From assembly GCF_017302985.1 (NCBI RefSeq), contig NZ_JAFIMU010000013.1, positions 248,001-312,000 of the forward strand: DNA of 64,000 bases, read 5' to 3'. The position numbers and the translations under genes are program-made. Positions 55,301 to 64,000 of the stretch are shown here, piece by piece. The stretch comes from Corallococcus macrosporus (lineage in GTDB: Bacteria; Myxococcota; Myxococcia; Myxococcales; Myxococcaceae). How positions within the stretch are numbered: position 1 is the first letter of the stretch; every line of letters starts with the position of its first letter. The notes under the pieces are model-generated. The model saw nothing but the letters and a program-made list of their open reading frames with translations, made no database searches and was not told the DNA's origin.

Positions 55301-58300
55301 TCTGATCGCCGTCGCGCAGCGCCGCCTCCAGCGGCTTGAGGACGACGACGCCCACGCCCTCGCCCGGCACGAAGCCGTTGGCACCCGCGGCGAACGACTT
55401 GCACTTGCCGTCCACCGACAGCATCTGCGCGTTGCTCGCGTAGATGTGGAAGTTGGGCATCGTGGAGACGTAGACGCCGCCCGCGAGCGCCATCTCCGTC
55501 TCACCAGCGAGCAGGCTCTGGCAGGCCAGGTGGATGGACACCAGCGACGAGGAGCAGGCCGTGTTGATGGCCATGCTCGGGCCCTTCAGGTTGAGGAAGT
55601 ACGCGATGCGCGCCGCGAGGATGGACGTGTCGTTGCCCCAGATGGCCTGGGCCTCGCGCTTGATGCCGGCCTGGGCCATGCGCAAGCCGTAGTCGCCCAC
55701 GTCGACGCCGACGTAGACGCCGCAGCGCTTCTCCGACATGGACCGGGCCGCGTAGCCCGCGTCCTCCAGCGCCTTCCACGCCTCCTCCAGGAACACGCGC
55801 TGCTGCGGGTCGGACAGGTCCGCCTCGCGCCCCGCGATGTTGAAGAAGGCCGCGTCGAACTTGTCGATGTCATCGAGCACGGCGCCGTAGCGGCAGTTCG
55901 TCGCATCGAGGTTGCGCGGATCCGCGTCGTAGTACGCGTCGATGTCCCAGCGTTCCTTGGGAATCTCGCCGACGAGGTTGTCGCCCGCGGCCAGCCGCTT
56001 CCAGAAGGTGTCCAGGTCCGGCGCGCCGGGGAAGCGCCCGGACATGCCGATGACGGCGATGGAGCGCGAGGACGGACGGGACGCGGGGGCCTCACGCACC
56101 GGCTGCGACTGGGGCGCGGGAGGCGGCACCATCGGGAGGGACGGCCTCGGAGATTCCACCTGCTGAACCGGCGCGAACACGGGCGGCGGTTCCGGCGGGA
56201 CGAAGGCCGGTTCGGGCTCACGCGCGGGCGGCACCACGGCGGCCTCCTGGGGCTTCGCCGCGTCGAGGAGCGACAGGATGTGGCGGGCCAGGGCGCGGAC
56301 GCTCGAGTAGTCGAAGACGACCGTGATGGGCAGCTCGAGGTCGAACGCCTCGCTGATCCGTTCGATCATCCCGGCGCCGGTGATGGAGTCGACGCCGTAG
56401 TCCGAGAACGGGACCTCCGGGTTGATGACGTCGGAGCTGACGCTCAGCGCCTCGCTGGTGAGCTGGCCGATGCGGCGCTCCACCTCCGCGAGCGACGGCC
56501 CCGTCCGTACGGGCACCGGCCTCGGCGACGGACGTGCCTCCACGGGCGCGCGGACCGGCTCCGGAGGCCGGACCTCACGCGCCTGCGCCTGACGGCGGCC
56601 CGCGACCGCGACGGGCTCTTCTTGAGAGACGCCCAGCTTGGCCAGCGCCTCCGGGCTGCCCTTGAAGGCGACCACCTGGGGCGCGCTGCTCGCGAGCACC
56701 TGGCGCAGGGCCTCCAGGCCCTCGGCGACCTCGATGGAGTGCACGCCTCGCAGCTCCATGGCGCGCTGGTACTTCGGATCCGTGACGGCGCCCACGGAGC
56801 CCCAGTAGCCCCAGTTGACGACGCTCACGGGGAAGCGCGCGGAGCGGCCCAGCCACCCGGCGAAGGTGTCCTGGAACAGGGAGGCCGCGGCGTAGTTGCC
56901 CTGCCCCGCGTTCCCCGAGAAGGACTGGATGGACGAGAAGAACACCAGGAAGTCGAGCGGCTCGTCCTTCAGCACCTGGGCCAGCACCGCGCTGCCCCGG
57001 ACCTTGGCGTCCATCGCCTCCACGAACGCCGCCGCGTCCATGCGCTCGATGGGCGCGTCGCGGAGGACCAGCGCGGAGTGCACCACGCCATGGACCGCCC
57101 CGAAGCGCGCCTTCGCCTGGGCCATCACGTCCCGCATGCTCGCGGGGCGCGTGACGTCCGCGCGGACGTGAAGCACGCGGGCTCCGCGCGCCTCCATGGC
57201 CGCGATGCGCTCGCGCTGTGCTTCCGTCAGGGGGCCGCGGCCAGTGAGGACCAGCCGCGCCTGGAAGCGCCCGGCCAGATCCTCCGCGAGCGCCAGCCCG
57301 ATGCCGCCCAGGCCTCCGACGATGACGTAGACGCCGCCCTGGCGCAGGACGCCGTCCCCTGCCTCCAGCCGCGCGGGGACGAGCTGCCGGACATGACGGC
57401 GCCCCTCGCGCAGCGCCACATTCAGACGGCCCTTGTGCTCCGGCTCCGCGACCAGTTGGGAGACGAGGACGCCCGGGGCGTTGAGCACGTCACGCGCGCC
57501 CACGTCGATGCAGCTCACCGCCAGCTGCGGGTGCTCCTTCGCCAGCGACTTGCACAGGCCGTGGAGGCTCGCGCCGGACGGACGCGCCTGCTCCGTGCCG
57601 GTGACGGGGAACACGTCCGCGGTGACGACCACCAGCTCCAGGCGCTGCTGGAGCACGCCCAGCCGCGACAGGCCCTTGAGCATCCGGAACAGCGCCAGGA
57701 CACCGCGCTCCTGGCTGGCCTCCAGCGCCTCCACGTCCTCCAGCGCGGCCGCCCGCGCGTCGATGCCCGCGAGGAAGTAGATCCGCCGGGGCTGCCCGGC
57801 CTCGTTCCACCACGCCTCGACGCCGGCCTCATCCGCGCTGGACCACTCCCAGCGGCCCTCGGCTTCGCGCCGCGTGCGCGCTCCCACGCGGACCCGCAGC
57901 ACGCCCGCGCGTGCGTGGACCGCCGCCAGGCCGTCCTCCAGGCCCAGGCTGTCCGCTCCCGCGACGATGACCGCGCGCCCCAGCTCCCGGTCCTGCGCCA
58001 GCAGCGGCGCCTCCGCCCAGCGAGGCAGGTAGAAGAAGCCCTGTGCCCGCGTCTTGCGCTCGCGGAAGCCCAGGTCCCGCAGCTCGACGCACACCTCGCC
58101 CTGCTCATCCAGCAGCGCGACGTCGAAGCGCGCGGGGTCCTGCATCCGCACGCGTGCGTACGCACTGCCTGACGAAGGCAGCGGGCGACGCACGTCCACG
58201 CCGCCCAGTGAGAAGGGCAGCATCAGCGCGCCGGACGACGACGTGAGCGCGGCCACGGCCTGCGCGGCGGAGTCCAGCAGCTGCGGCGGAAGGCTCCAGC

Positions 58301-61300
58301 GGCTGTCCCGCGGCGCGGCGCCCTCCAGGCGGCCCAGGGCCTCGCGTGCGTCGCTCCATACCTCGCGCAGGGCGCGGAAGGTGGGGCCGTAGTGGATCCC
58401 CATCCGGGCGAAGCGCTGGTTCAGCACGTCGCCGTCGATGTGGTTCGTGCTCCGGGCCTGGAACGGACGGAGCGCGAACGGCTCACTCCCGGCGCGCTCC
58501 ACCGCCGCCTCGATGCGTCCCCGGCAGTGCAGGAGTGCGTCCTCGCCCTCGCCGGAGCGGACCTCGAAGAGCGCGTGGCCGCCCTTCTCCTCCAGCGTGG
58601 TCCACAGCACCTTCTGCCCACCGTCGAGGACGCAGGGCTGGAGCCAGAGCACCTGCGAGAGTGACACCGGCCCCTCGCCGTGCGAGGCCGCGAAGGCCTC
58701 ACGCGCCAGTTCGAGGTAGGCCATGCCCGGCAGCACGCTCGCGCCGTTCACGCGGTGATCCGCCATCAGCGGCGACGAGGCCTCCAGCACCGTGCGGCGA
58801 CGGACGGGCGCCGTCCGCGCCTCCGCCGTCCGGGGCGCTTCGGGAAGGGCCGCGCCCATGACGGGCGTGACCCAGTGACGCTCCTGCGCGAAGGGATACG
58901 TGGGCAGCGGCACGCGCAGGTGCGGGCCGGAGAACAGCGCGGCCCAGTTCAGCGGCGCGGCCTTCACGTAGAGCGACGCCAGTGAGGAGAGCTTCTCCTG
59001 GGCCCCTTCCCCGGCCTGTGCGTCCGGCGAGGTCAGCTCCGCCATCAGCGTCCGCCCCAGCTCCTTGAGGAGCGGATCCACCTTCCGCGCCGCGTCCTGC
59101 GGATCCGACGTGAACGGGTACGCCACCTCGCGGCCGGCCAGGGCCGCCTCGATGCCGTCGAGCAATTCGCGGTGGCTGCGCACCACGAACGCCGTGCGGA
59201 CCTTGTGGTGGGCCCGGCCTACGAGCAGCGTGTAGGCGATGTCGCCCAGCCGGTGCGACTCACCGTGGCGGCGCAGCCAGGTGGCCATGTCCTCCAGCCG
59301 CCGCGTCAGGGCGTCCTCCGTCTTGCCGGAGAAGACGACCAGGCGCGCGGTGCCCCTCGCCTCCCGGGGCGCGGCGGGCCGTGCGGGGGGCTCCTCCAGG
59401 AGGACGTGCGCGTTGGTGCCGCTGAAGGCGAAGCCGCTGAGGGCCGCGCGCCGGGGACCGTTGCCGGGAACAGTCCAGTCCCGCAGGGCGGTGTTCACGA
59501 CGAACGGCGTCGCGGCGAAGTCGATGTTGCTGTTCTGCCGCTCGAAGTGGAGCGAGGGCGGCAGTTGCCGGTGCTGGAAGGACAGCAGGACCTTGATGAG
59601 GCCGGCGACTCCCGCGGCGGCGGACGTGTGGCCCAGGTTCGACTTCACCGACCCGAGGAAGCAGAACTGCTTGCGGTCGGTGTAGCGCGAGAAGGCCTCC
59701 GTGAGCGCCTCCACCTCGATGGGGTCGCCCAGCTTCGTGCCCGTGCCGTGCGCCTCCACGTACGTCACGGTCTCCGGGCTGATGCCGGCGCGCTGGTAGA
59801 CCTGGAGCTCCAGCTCCGTCTGCGCGTCCGAGCTGGGCGCGGAGATGCCGTTCGTCTTGCCGTCCTGGTTGGTCCCGGAGCCCCGGATGACGCCGTACAC
59901 GTGGTCGCCGTCGCGCAGCGCGTCCGCGAGCCGCTTGAGGACGACGACGCCCACGCCCTCGCCGGGGACGAAGCCGTCCGCCCGGTCGTCGAAGGCTCGG
60001 CAGCGCCCGTTGGGCGAGAGCATGCCGGCCTTGCTCATCTGGATGTACGGATCCTCGGTGATGTAGAGCGTCACGCCGCCCGCGAGCATGAGGTCCACGT
60101 CACCCGCGAGCAGGCTGCGCACGGCCAGGTGCGTGGCCACGAGCGACGACGAGCAGGCGGTGTCCAGCGCCAGCGCGGGCCCCTTGAGGTTCAGGAGGTA
60201 CGCGATGCGCGCGGCGAGGATGGAGTTGGAGTTGCCCAGCAGCTGGAGCGCGGGGCTGCGGTCGGGATCCGCCAGGCCCACGAGCCGGTTGTAGTCGTTG
60301 TTCATCACCCCGACGTAGACGCCGCAGCGGGCCTTGCTGAGCTGCTCCGGCGAGTAGCCCGCGTCCTCCAGCGCCTTCCAGGACTCCTGGAGGAACAGGC
60401 GCTGCTGTGGGTCCATCAGCCGGGCTTCGGCCGGGGAGATGCTGAAGAAGAGCGGGTCGAACTTGTCGATGTCCGACAGGAAGCCGCCCCACTTGCTGGT
60501 GGAGCGGTCCTTCTTCTTCGGATCCGGATCGTAGTAGCGCTGGACGTCCCAGCGCTCCGGAGGGATCTCCGTCACCGAGTCCACGCCTGCCGCCAGGTGC
60601 TCCCAGTACTCGTCCAGGTTCCGGGCGCCCGGGAAGCGCGCGGACATGCCGATGATGGCGACGTCGGTGGACGCGGCCACGGCGGGAGCCGGAGTGGGCT
60701 CGGGAGCGCTCGCCACCGGCTTGCGCTTCAGCGTCACATGGAACGGAGGAGGCTCGGCCTCCAGCGCGTGCGTGTCAGGTGAGCGCATGCGGTCAGCCAC
60801 CGGAGTGGGCACACGCGCCGGAGCTTCGGGCGTGCGAGCCACAGGTTCCGAAGCGCGAGGCGCAGGCTCGGACACACGAACCGGCGCGGCGGGAGCGCGG
60901 ACAGTCACCTCGGGGGCACGCGTCGACGGCATGCCACCGCGAGCCTCGGATCCGGGCTCACGCGTCGCGTGGCTGGCCGCGTGGGCCTCCTGTCCGGCAG
61001 CGCGCGGAGCGATGAACCTGTGGGGCTCCTGCGCCGCGGTTGGCGACGTAGGGATGGACTCGCGAGGGACCGCCTCGGCGGCACGCGGCGCGGGGGTGGC
61101 GGCACGCGCGTCCAACTCGGAGGCACGCGGCGCGGGTGCCGACGCGGCGGCGGGGACCTGCGCGGCCAGGTACTCGGCGAGCCGGAGGACCGACGGGTGG
61201 TCGTAGAGCTTGTTGACCTTGAGCTTGAGCTGGAGGTCCTGGCTCAACCCCTTGGTCAGCTCCACCATCAGGATCGAATCCAGCCCCAGTTCGAGGAAGT

Positions 61301-63659
61301 TCTTCTCCTCGTCGATGTCGCCGGGCTCGCAGAAGAGCACGCGCGCCAGCGCCCCCTTCACGGTCTGCTTGAGACCTTCCGAACGGGCCTGGGCCTCCGC
61401 CGGATTCACCGTGGGCGCAGCCGACGGCGCGATGGCTTCAGGCTCGGCGGCGCGGACGGGCTCGGCAGGGACCGCGGGAGCCTCCTCGCGCGGCGTCTCC
61501 CTCGCGGAGGTCTGCCCGGGACGACGCAACTGGATCTTGGGTCTGTTCACGATGGGGACCTCATGTCGGGGGGGCGGCGGGGACGCCGGAGCGACCTCCG
61601 CGGCGGAAGGCGTGGGCCGGATGGGGACGGCGGACGGCGGGACAGCGGCGGGCGCGGCGATCACGGGCTCCGTCGCGCCCTGGACCGTGGGCGGGGGCGA
61701 CACGGCGGGCGCGGAAGCGACGGGCTCCGCCGCGCGCTGGACCGTGGGCGCTCGGTGCTCGCCAATCCAGTGACGCTTCCTCACGAACGGATACGTCGGC
61801 ATCGACACGCGCTGCCGCGAACGCCCCGCATGCAGGGCCGCCCGCCAGTCCACGCGCGCACCCGCCACCCAGGCACGCGCCAGCGCTTCGGCGTCAGCCC
61901 CCTCCGCCGGGACCTGCGCGCCCGTATCCGAAAGCCCCCGGACACGGCCGTGGAAGACCGGCGTCGAAGCAGGCTGCTCGGAAGCGAAGGCCTGGAGCGC
62001 GTCCGCCAGCGCCTCCTCCGTCGATGCCACGACGGCGATCCGCTCCTCCATCGCCTGCCGTCCCACCTGCGACGTGAAGGCGATGTCCGCCAGCGCCGCG
62101 TGACGCGCCCCCTGGCCGCGCGCCCGCGCGTTCTCCACCAGGAACGCCGCCACCTGCCGCGCATGGACCCGGAGCCGCTCCTGGGTCTTCGCGGAGAGCA
62201 CCAGCACCACCGGCCCGGACGCGGGCTCGTCCCGCTGGGGCGGCGCCACGTACTCCTCGACCAGGACGTGCGCGTTCGCCCCGCCCGCTCCGAAGGAGCT
62301 GATCCCCGCCCGGCGCGGCACCTGCCGTACGCGCCCGCCCTCCTCCACCTCCGGCCTGCGCCACTCCGTCAGCCCGCGCTGCACGTAGAAGGGCGACGCG
62401 TCGAAGTCGATCTTCGGGTTGGGGCGCTCCGAGTGCGGCGACGGGACGAGCATCCCCTCACGCAGCTGGAGCACGACCTTGGTCAGCGCCGCGATGCCCG
62501 CCGCGGACTCCAGGTGCCCGATGTTCGCCTTCAGCGACCCCAGCGCGCAGAAGCCCCGCTCCTGCGTGTGCTCGCGGAACGCGCGCTGGAGCGCGGCCAC
62601 CTCGATGGGGTCCCCCAGCGACGTGCCCGTCCCGTGCGCCTCCACGTAGCTCAGCGTGCGCGCGTGGACGCCGGTCTCCGCCAGCACTCGGGAGATGACC
62701 CGCTGCTGCGCGTGCGGATTCGGGACGGTGTAGCCGCTCGTCTTGCCCCCGGCGTTGACCGCGCTGCCGAGGATGACCGCGTGGATCCGGTCCCCGTCGA
62801 CCAGCGCCTGATCCAGCGTCTTCAAGAGGACGGCGCCCACGCCCTCGCCGTCCACGAAGCCGTCCGCGCCCTCTCCGAAGGCGCGGCACGCATCCCCCCG
62901 GGACAGCATCTTCATGCTGGTGAGGGCGTGGAAGTGCATCGGGTGGAGGATGAGGTTCACCCCTCCCGCGATCGCCGCGCGGCACTCGCCCCTACGCAGG
63001 CTCTCACACGCCAGGTGCAGCGCCGTGAAGGACGACGAGCAGGCCGAGTCCACCGCGAAGCTGGGGCCGGACAGGTTGAGGTGGTACGAGACGCGGTTGG
63101 CCACGGACCAGAACGGGCTGCGCGCGGCGGTCCGCTGCCCGGAGTGCCACGCCTCCGACGCCGCCCAGCCGTAGCCGCCGTTCATCACCCCCACGAACAC
63201 GCCCACGTCGCGGTCCAGCGACGGCGCGGTCACGTCATAGCCCGCGTCCTCGAAGGTGGCCCACGCCACCTCCAGGAACTGCCGCTCCTGCGGATCCATC
63301 GCGTCGGCTTCGCGCGGAGAGAGGTTGAAGAACGCCGCGTCGAACGCGTCCGCGTCCGCGAGGAACCCGCCCCACCGGCTGTAGATGGACTCCGGCGCGT
63401 CCGGGTCTTCCGAGTGAAAGCGCCGCCAATCCCAGCGCGAGGCGGGGACTTCGCTGATGCAGCTGCGGCCGGCCTTCAGGTGCTCCCACAGTGCGTCAAG
63501 CTTTTCGGCCTGCGGATAGCGGCCGCTCATTCCCACGATGGCAATGGCCTGGGCGCGGGCCCCCGGACGGCGGCCCTGAAGCAGGCGGATCAGCAGCTCC
63601 CTCTTCTCCCCCTCCGACAGCGTCGGGCCTCTGGTTCCGTCTCGACTCACGAGCAGCAC
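52299..63659 (-). CDS. PKS F: trans-AT PKS, KS-ACP-KS-DH-KR-ACP-KS-cMT-ACP
   Basis: A 3786-residue protein, first in transcription order. An N-terminal helix (SEGEKRELLIRLLQG) looks like a docking element. Module 1: KS (Cys207, DSACSSS), ACP (Ser795). A long Ala/Pro/Glu-rich linker (about 830-985) follows. Module 2: KS (Cys1169), DH (His1635 in HRVNGASVLP, Asp1796 in LDSAAQ), KR (Tyr2256), ACP (Ser2425). Module 3: KS (Cys2702, with HGSGT), serine-less ACP-like insert (about 3010-3080), C-methyltransferase (LEVGAGTGG near 3429), ACP (Ser3682), then a docking helix (LDRIEAGELNLDAVERF). No AT and no loading domain are present. The start is GTG at 63659 with GGGGGA nine bases upstream; GTG at 63650 is an alternative. 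Confidence 0.93.
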   Translation of the reverse strand: MLLVSRDGTRGPTLSEGEKRELLIRLLQGRRPGARAQAIAIVGMSGRYPQAEKLDALWEHLKAGRSCISEVPASRWDWRRFHSEDPDAPESIYSRWGGFLADADAFDAAFFNLSPREADAMDPQERQFLEVAWATFEDAGYDVTAPSLDRDVGVFVGVMNGGYGWAASEAWHSGQRTAARSPFWSVANRVSYHLNLSGPSFAVDSACSSSFTALHLACESLRRGECRAAIAGGVNLILHPMHFHALTSMKMLSRGDACRAFGEGADGFVDGEGVGAVLLKTLDQALVDGDRIHAVILGSAVNAGGKTSGYTVPNPHAQQRVISRVLAETGVHARTLSYVEAHGTGTSLGDPIEVAALQRAFREHTQERGFCALGSLKANIGHLESAAGIAALTKVVLQLREGMLVPSPHSERPNPKIDFDASPFYVQRGLTEWRRPEVEEGGRVRQVPRRAGISSFGAGGANAHVLVEEYVAPPQRDEPASGPVVLVLSAKTQERLRVHARQVAAFLVENARARGQGARHAALADIAFTSQVGRQAMEERIAVVASTEEALADALQAFASEQPASTPVFHGRVRGLSDTGAQVPAEGADAEALARAWVAGARVDWRAALHAGRSRQRVSMPTYPFVRKRHWIGEHRAPTVQRAAEPVASAPAVSPPPTVQGATEPVIAAPAAVPPSAVPIRPTPSAAEVAPASPPPPRHEVPIVNRPKIQLRRPGQTSARETPREEAPAVPAEPVRAAEPEAIAPSAAPTVNPAEAQARSEGLKQTVKGALARVLFCEPGDIDEEKNFLELGLDSILMVELTKGLSQDLQLKLKVNKLYDHPSVLRLAEYLAAQVPAAASAPAPRASELDARAATPAPRAAEAVPRESIPTSPTAAQEPHRFIAPRAAGQEAHAASHATREPGSEARGGMPSTRAPEVTVRAPAAPVRVSEPAPRASEPVARTPEAPARVPTPVADRMRSPDTHALEAEPPPFHVTLKRKPVASAPEPTPAPAVAASTDVAIIGMSARFPGARNLDEYWEHLAAGVDSVTEIPPERWDVQRYYDPDPKKKDRSTSKWGGFLSDIDKFDPLFFSISPAEARLMDPQQRLFLQESWKALEDAGYSPEQLSKARCGVYVGVMNNDYNRLVGLADPDRSPALQLLGNSNSILAARIAYLLNLKGPALALDTACSSSLVATHLAVRSLLAGDVDLMLAGGVTLYITEDPYIQMSKAGMLSPNGRCRAFDDRADGFVPGEGVGVVVLKRLADALRDGDHVYGVIRGSGTNQDGKTNGISAPSSDAQTELELQVYQRAGISPETVTYVEAHGTGTKLGDPIEVEALTEAFSRYTDRKQFCFLGSVKSNLGHTSAAAGVAGLIKVLLSFQHRQLPPSLHFERQNSNIDFAATPFVVNTALRDWTVPGNGPRRAALSGFAFSGTNAHVLLEEPPARPAAPREARGTARLVVFSGKTEDALTRRLEDMATWLRRHGESHRLGDIAYTLLVGRAHHKVRTAFVVRSHRELLDGIEAALAGREVAYPFTSDPQDAARKVDPLLKELGRTLMAELTSPDAQAGEGAQEKLSSLASLYVKAAPLNWAALFSGPHLRVPLPTYPFAQERHWVTPVMGAALPEAPRTAEARTAPVRRRTVLEASSPLMADHRVNGASVLPGMAYLELAREAFAASHGEGPVSLSQVLWLQPCVLDGGQKVLWTTLEEKGGHALFEVRSGEGEDALLHCRGRIEAAVERAGSEPFALRPFQARSTNHIDGDVLNQRFARMGIHYGPTFRALREVWSDAREALGRLEGAAPRDSRWSLPPQLLDSAAQAVAALTSSSGALMLPFSLGGVDVRRPLPSSGSAYARVRMQDPARFDVALLDEQGEVCVELRDLGFRERKTRAQGFFYLPRWAEAPLLAQDRELGRAVIVAGADSLGLEDGLAAVHARAGVLRVRVGARTRREAEGRWEWSSADEAGVEAWWNEAGQPRRIYFLAGIDARAAALEDVEALEASQERGVLALFRMLKGLSRLGVLQQRLELVVVTADVFPVTGTEQARPSGASLHGLCKSLAKEHPQLAVSCIDVGARDVLNAPGVLVSQLVAEPEHKGRLNVALREGRRHVRQLVPARLEAGDGVLRQGGVYVIVGGLGGIGLALAEDLAGRFQARLVLTGRGPLTEAQRERIAAMEARGARVLHVRADVTRPASMRDVMAQAKARFGAVHGVVHSALVLRDAPIERMDAAAFVEAMDAKVRGSAVLAQVLKDEPLDFLVFFSSIQSFSGNAGQGNYAAASLFQDTFAGWLGRSARFPVSVVNWGYWGSVGAVTDPKYQRAMELRGVHSIEVAEGLEALRQVLASSAPQVVAFKGSPEALAKLGVSQEEPVAVAGRRQAQAREVRPPEPVRAPVEARPSPRPVPVRTGPSLAEVERRIGQLTSEALSVSSDVINPEVPFSDYGVDSITGAGMIERISEAFDLELPITVVFDYSSVRALARHILSLLDAAKPQEAAVVPPAREPEPAFVPPEPPPVFAPVQQVESPRPSLPMVPPPAPQSQPVREAPASRPSSRSIAVIGMSGRFPGAPDLDTFWKRLAAGDNLVGEIPKERWDIDAYYDADPRNLDATNCRYGAVLDDIDKFDAAFFNIAGREADLSDPQQRVFLEEAWKALEDAGYAARSMSEKRCGVYVGVDVGDYGLRMAQAGIKREAQAIWGNDTSILAARIAYFLNLKGPSMAINTACSSSLVSIHLACQSLLAGETEMALAGGVYVSTMPNFHIYASNAQMLSVDGKCKSFAAGANGFVPGEGVGVVVLKPLEAALRDGDQIHGVIRASAINQDGKTNGITAPSAASQTELEASVYEAAGCDAATITFVEAHGSGTRLGDPIEVKALTDAFRRWTDKRGYCALGSVKTNVGHTIAAAGIAGVLKVLLSLRHGAIPPSLHFDTPNEFIDFKNSPFVVNTRLKPWEPAPSAPRRAAVSSFGFSGTNAHLLIEAPPEQPAPSAVHGPQLLPLSARTPEALKAAATRLADFLRRQQPARPSQGRGDSSRIREALLEAAAGILDVPASALDPERPFEEAGFDVVQLAAFADEIGRRLDVEVRPRLFIECPTLASLERHLMERQRGAGVEVLPEGNPVSLSDVAYTLQVGREAMPERLAIVARDIREAIDALTRFAQGQTAAGLFTGKVDAALPLAGLLSEGRAGTAFLQVAMEERQLSTLAQLWSMGVELPWRTLHGGERPRKVSLPTYPFARVRHWFPESRPVTQEAASLLTPRVEQALRDSTVRELPPPASREDYERFNSLMLLGFFQRMGVFLRSGEQYTVDGLRSKLRVAPGYTRLFSALLNILARAGYVRLSGADVTTLPELDAAAPHLERQSLQARGERLVAQAPMTAPHVAIMWACSERYGEVLRGEIPATDLLFPQSSMRLMGPMYKGNPVADYFNALVADSLRQYVAERLAQLPDGGKIRILEVGAGTGGTTDLALKALSPYADRIVYTYTDVSRSFVQYGRENFRYGFMEYSVLDIEKDVVPQGYTAGAYDVVLAANVLHATEELRQTLRNVKTLLRPGGWLLLNEVTTVHDFSTVAFGLLPGWWRFKDDLRLQDAPLLSSEQWRSVLSAEGFPKVVVLGHPDQHRSDLGQNIIIGERDRRSLATAARTLVAAPAVVTNGHASVGQGTPVSTPRGARPDLESVIASCVEAVVANGAVQLDPSKPFQDFGVDSIFAVSIIERINAALGIALRSTDLFNYASVSKLAEHIRATFPAAEPGARSAPAPEPVSPAAPIVVQAKPEPAPAAGDDGLLGLLDRIEAGELNLDAVERFVGGAS

Positions 63660-63942
63660 TCGCGGCCATCCCCCGGCCGTCCCTCATTGAAATGGCCCAC
63701 CCCGGATCCCCGCTCCGGGTCCGGCTAGATAACAAATGGAAATGCAGGTGGAAACCAGATCTCGCCGATTAATCCCGTGACCTGAACTTCACCGGCATCC
63801 CCTTGATTCCCGTTCGGCGGGCGGATCCCGACTGCAATCCCTCCCCAGGAAGGCTTATGCTGCTCTCTCTGTTTAACCTCCGAAACGCGCTGTCTCCGCG
63901 TGTTCCCGCCCACCCCGCAGCACCGTTCCCACAGGACACCAC
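63660..63942. promoter_or_regulatory. Divergent intergenic region, probable promoter of the PKS operon
   Basis: A 283-bp spacer between the first PKS gene (minus) and a plus-strand gene. It is distinctly A/T-richer than its surroundings, chiefly at about 63725-63775 (for example GATAACAAATGG). It should hold the operon promoter. No convincing -35/-10, sigma-54 or operator motif could be picked out by eye. Confidence 0.5.
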
Positions 63943-64000
63943 ATGACCGAGCCGCATCTTTCGAATGGCCGCTACGTCGTCGTCACCTCGGACGGCCACG
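63943..64000 (+). CDS. Start of a divergent gene, cut by window edge
   Basis: Nineteen residues beginning MTEPHLSNGRYVVVTSDGH, with an AGGA site eight bases before the ATG. The VVVTSDGH stretch resembles the first strand of amidohydrolase-family metal sites (xxDxH), but too little is visible to assign a family. It is divergent from the PKS operon. Confidence 0.45.
   Translation, partial: MTEPHLSNGRYVVVTSDGH

Noticed and set aside
52509-58172. Plus-strand open frame of about 1887 codons opposite PKS F
   Set aside because: Same reason: compositionally biased translation, no recognisable motif, no ribosome site, and a clear PKS on the other strand.
8190-63659. Identity with myxovirescin or corallopyronin/myxopyronin clusters
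   Set aside because: Those use glycine-type NRPS modules and different domain orders from what I recall; the cassette is shared but the assembly line is not a match. This rests on memory, not a search.

Overview
The window is high-GC DNA (about 70% G+C by eye) whose gene content points to a myxobacterium of the Myxococcus/Corallococcus/Pyxidicoccus type: a CIRCE-controlled groEL without an adjacent groES, orphan response-regulator and lipoprotein genes, a selenocysteine tRNA, and a very large trans-AT polyketide synthase (PKS) locus. The genus is inferred from gene style, not proven.

Left flank (1-8180): the 5' part of groEL with its HrcA operator, a single-domain response regulator, a TPR/zincin-like metalloprotease-family protein, a small cysteine-rich lipoprotein, a DUF3857/transglutaminase-like membrane protein, an EryG-like SAM methyltransferase (a possible tailoring enzyme), tRNA-Sec, a two-domain VOC protein and a thioredoxin. 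A long hairpin at 8144-8180 lies between the convergent thioredoxin and PKS transcripts.

Biosynthetic locus (8190-63659): almost everything is on the minus strand, so it is read from right to left. In transcription order it runs: PKS F (KS-ACP / KS-DH-KR-ACP / KS-cMT-ACP); PKS-NRPS E (KS-ACP / C-A-PCP, A-domain code predicting serine); PKS D (KS-KR0-ACP); two small paralogous proteins of unknown function; a trans-acting AT-AT-ER protein; a beta-branching (HMG-CoA-synthase) cassette of free ACP, decarboxylating KS, HMGS, ECH1 and ECH2; PKS C (KS-dead AT-like-ACP / KS-ACP / KS-DH-KR-cMT-ACP); PKS B (KS-ACP / KS0-DH-KR structural half); and PKS A (KR catalytic half-ACP / KS-DH-KR-cMT-ACP). None of the elongation modules has a working AT, so the tandem AT protein presumably loads them in trans. 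The cassette presumably converts one beta-keto group to a beta-methyl or related branch. One plus-strand gene (secreted DUF1579-like protein) sits inside the locus.

Most junctions overlap or nearly touch (ATGA and similar), suggesting long coupled transcripts, with a probable divergent promoter region at 41171-41291 and another at 63660-63942. I see 11 KS domains (one lacking the HGTGT histidine), one NRPS module, no loading module and no thioesterase or other release domain. I cannot match the domain order to a product I know. The most unusual points are a KR domain cut in two by one in-frame TGA, a dead AT-like domain in PKS C, serine-less ACP-like inserts after three KS domains, and a roughly 1-kb DNA segment about 98% identical between PKS A and PKS C. 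At the right edge a divergent plus-strand gene begins (63943).
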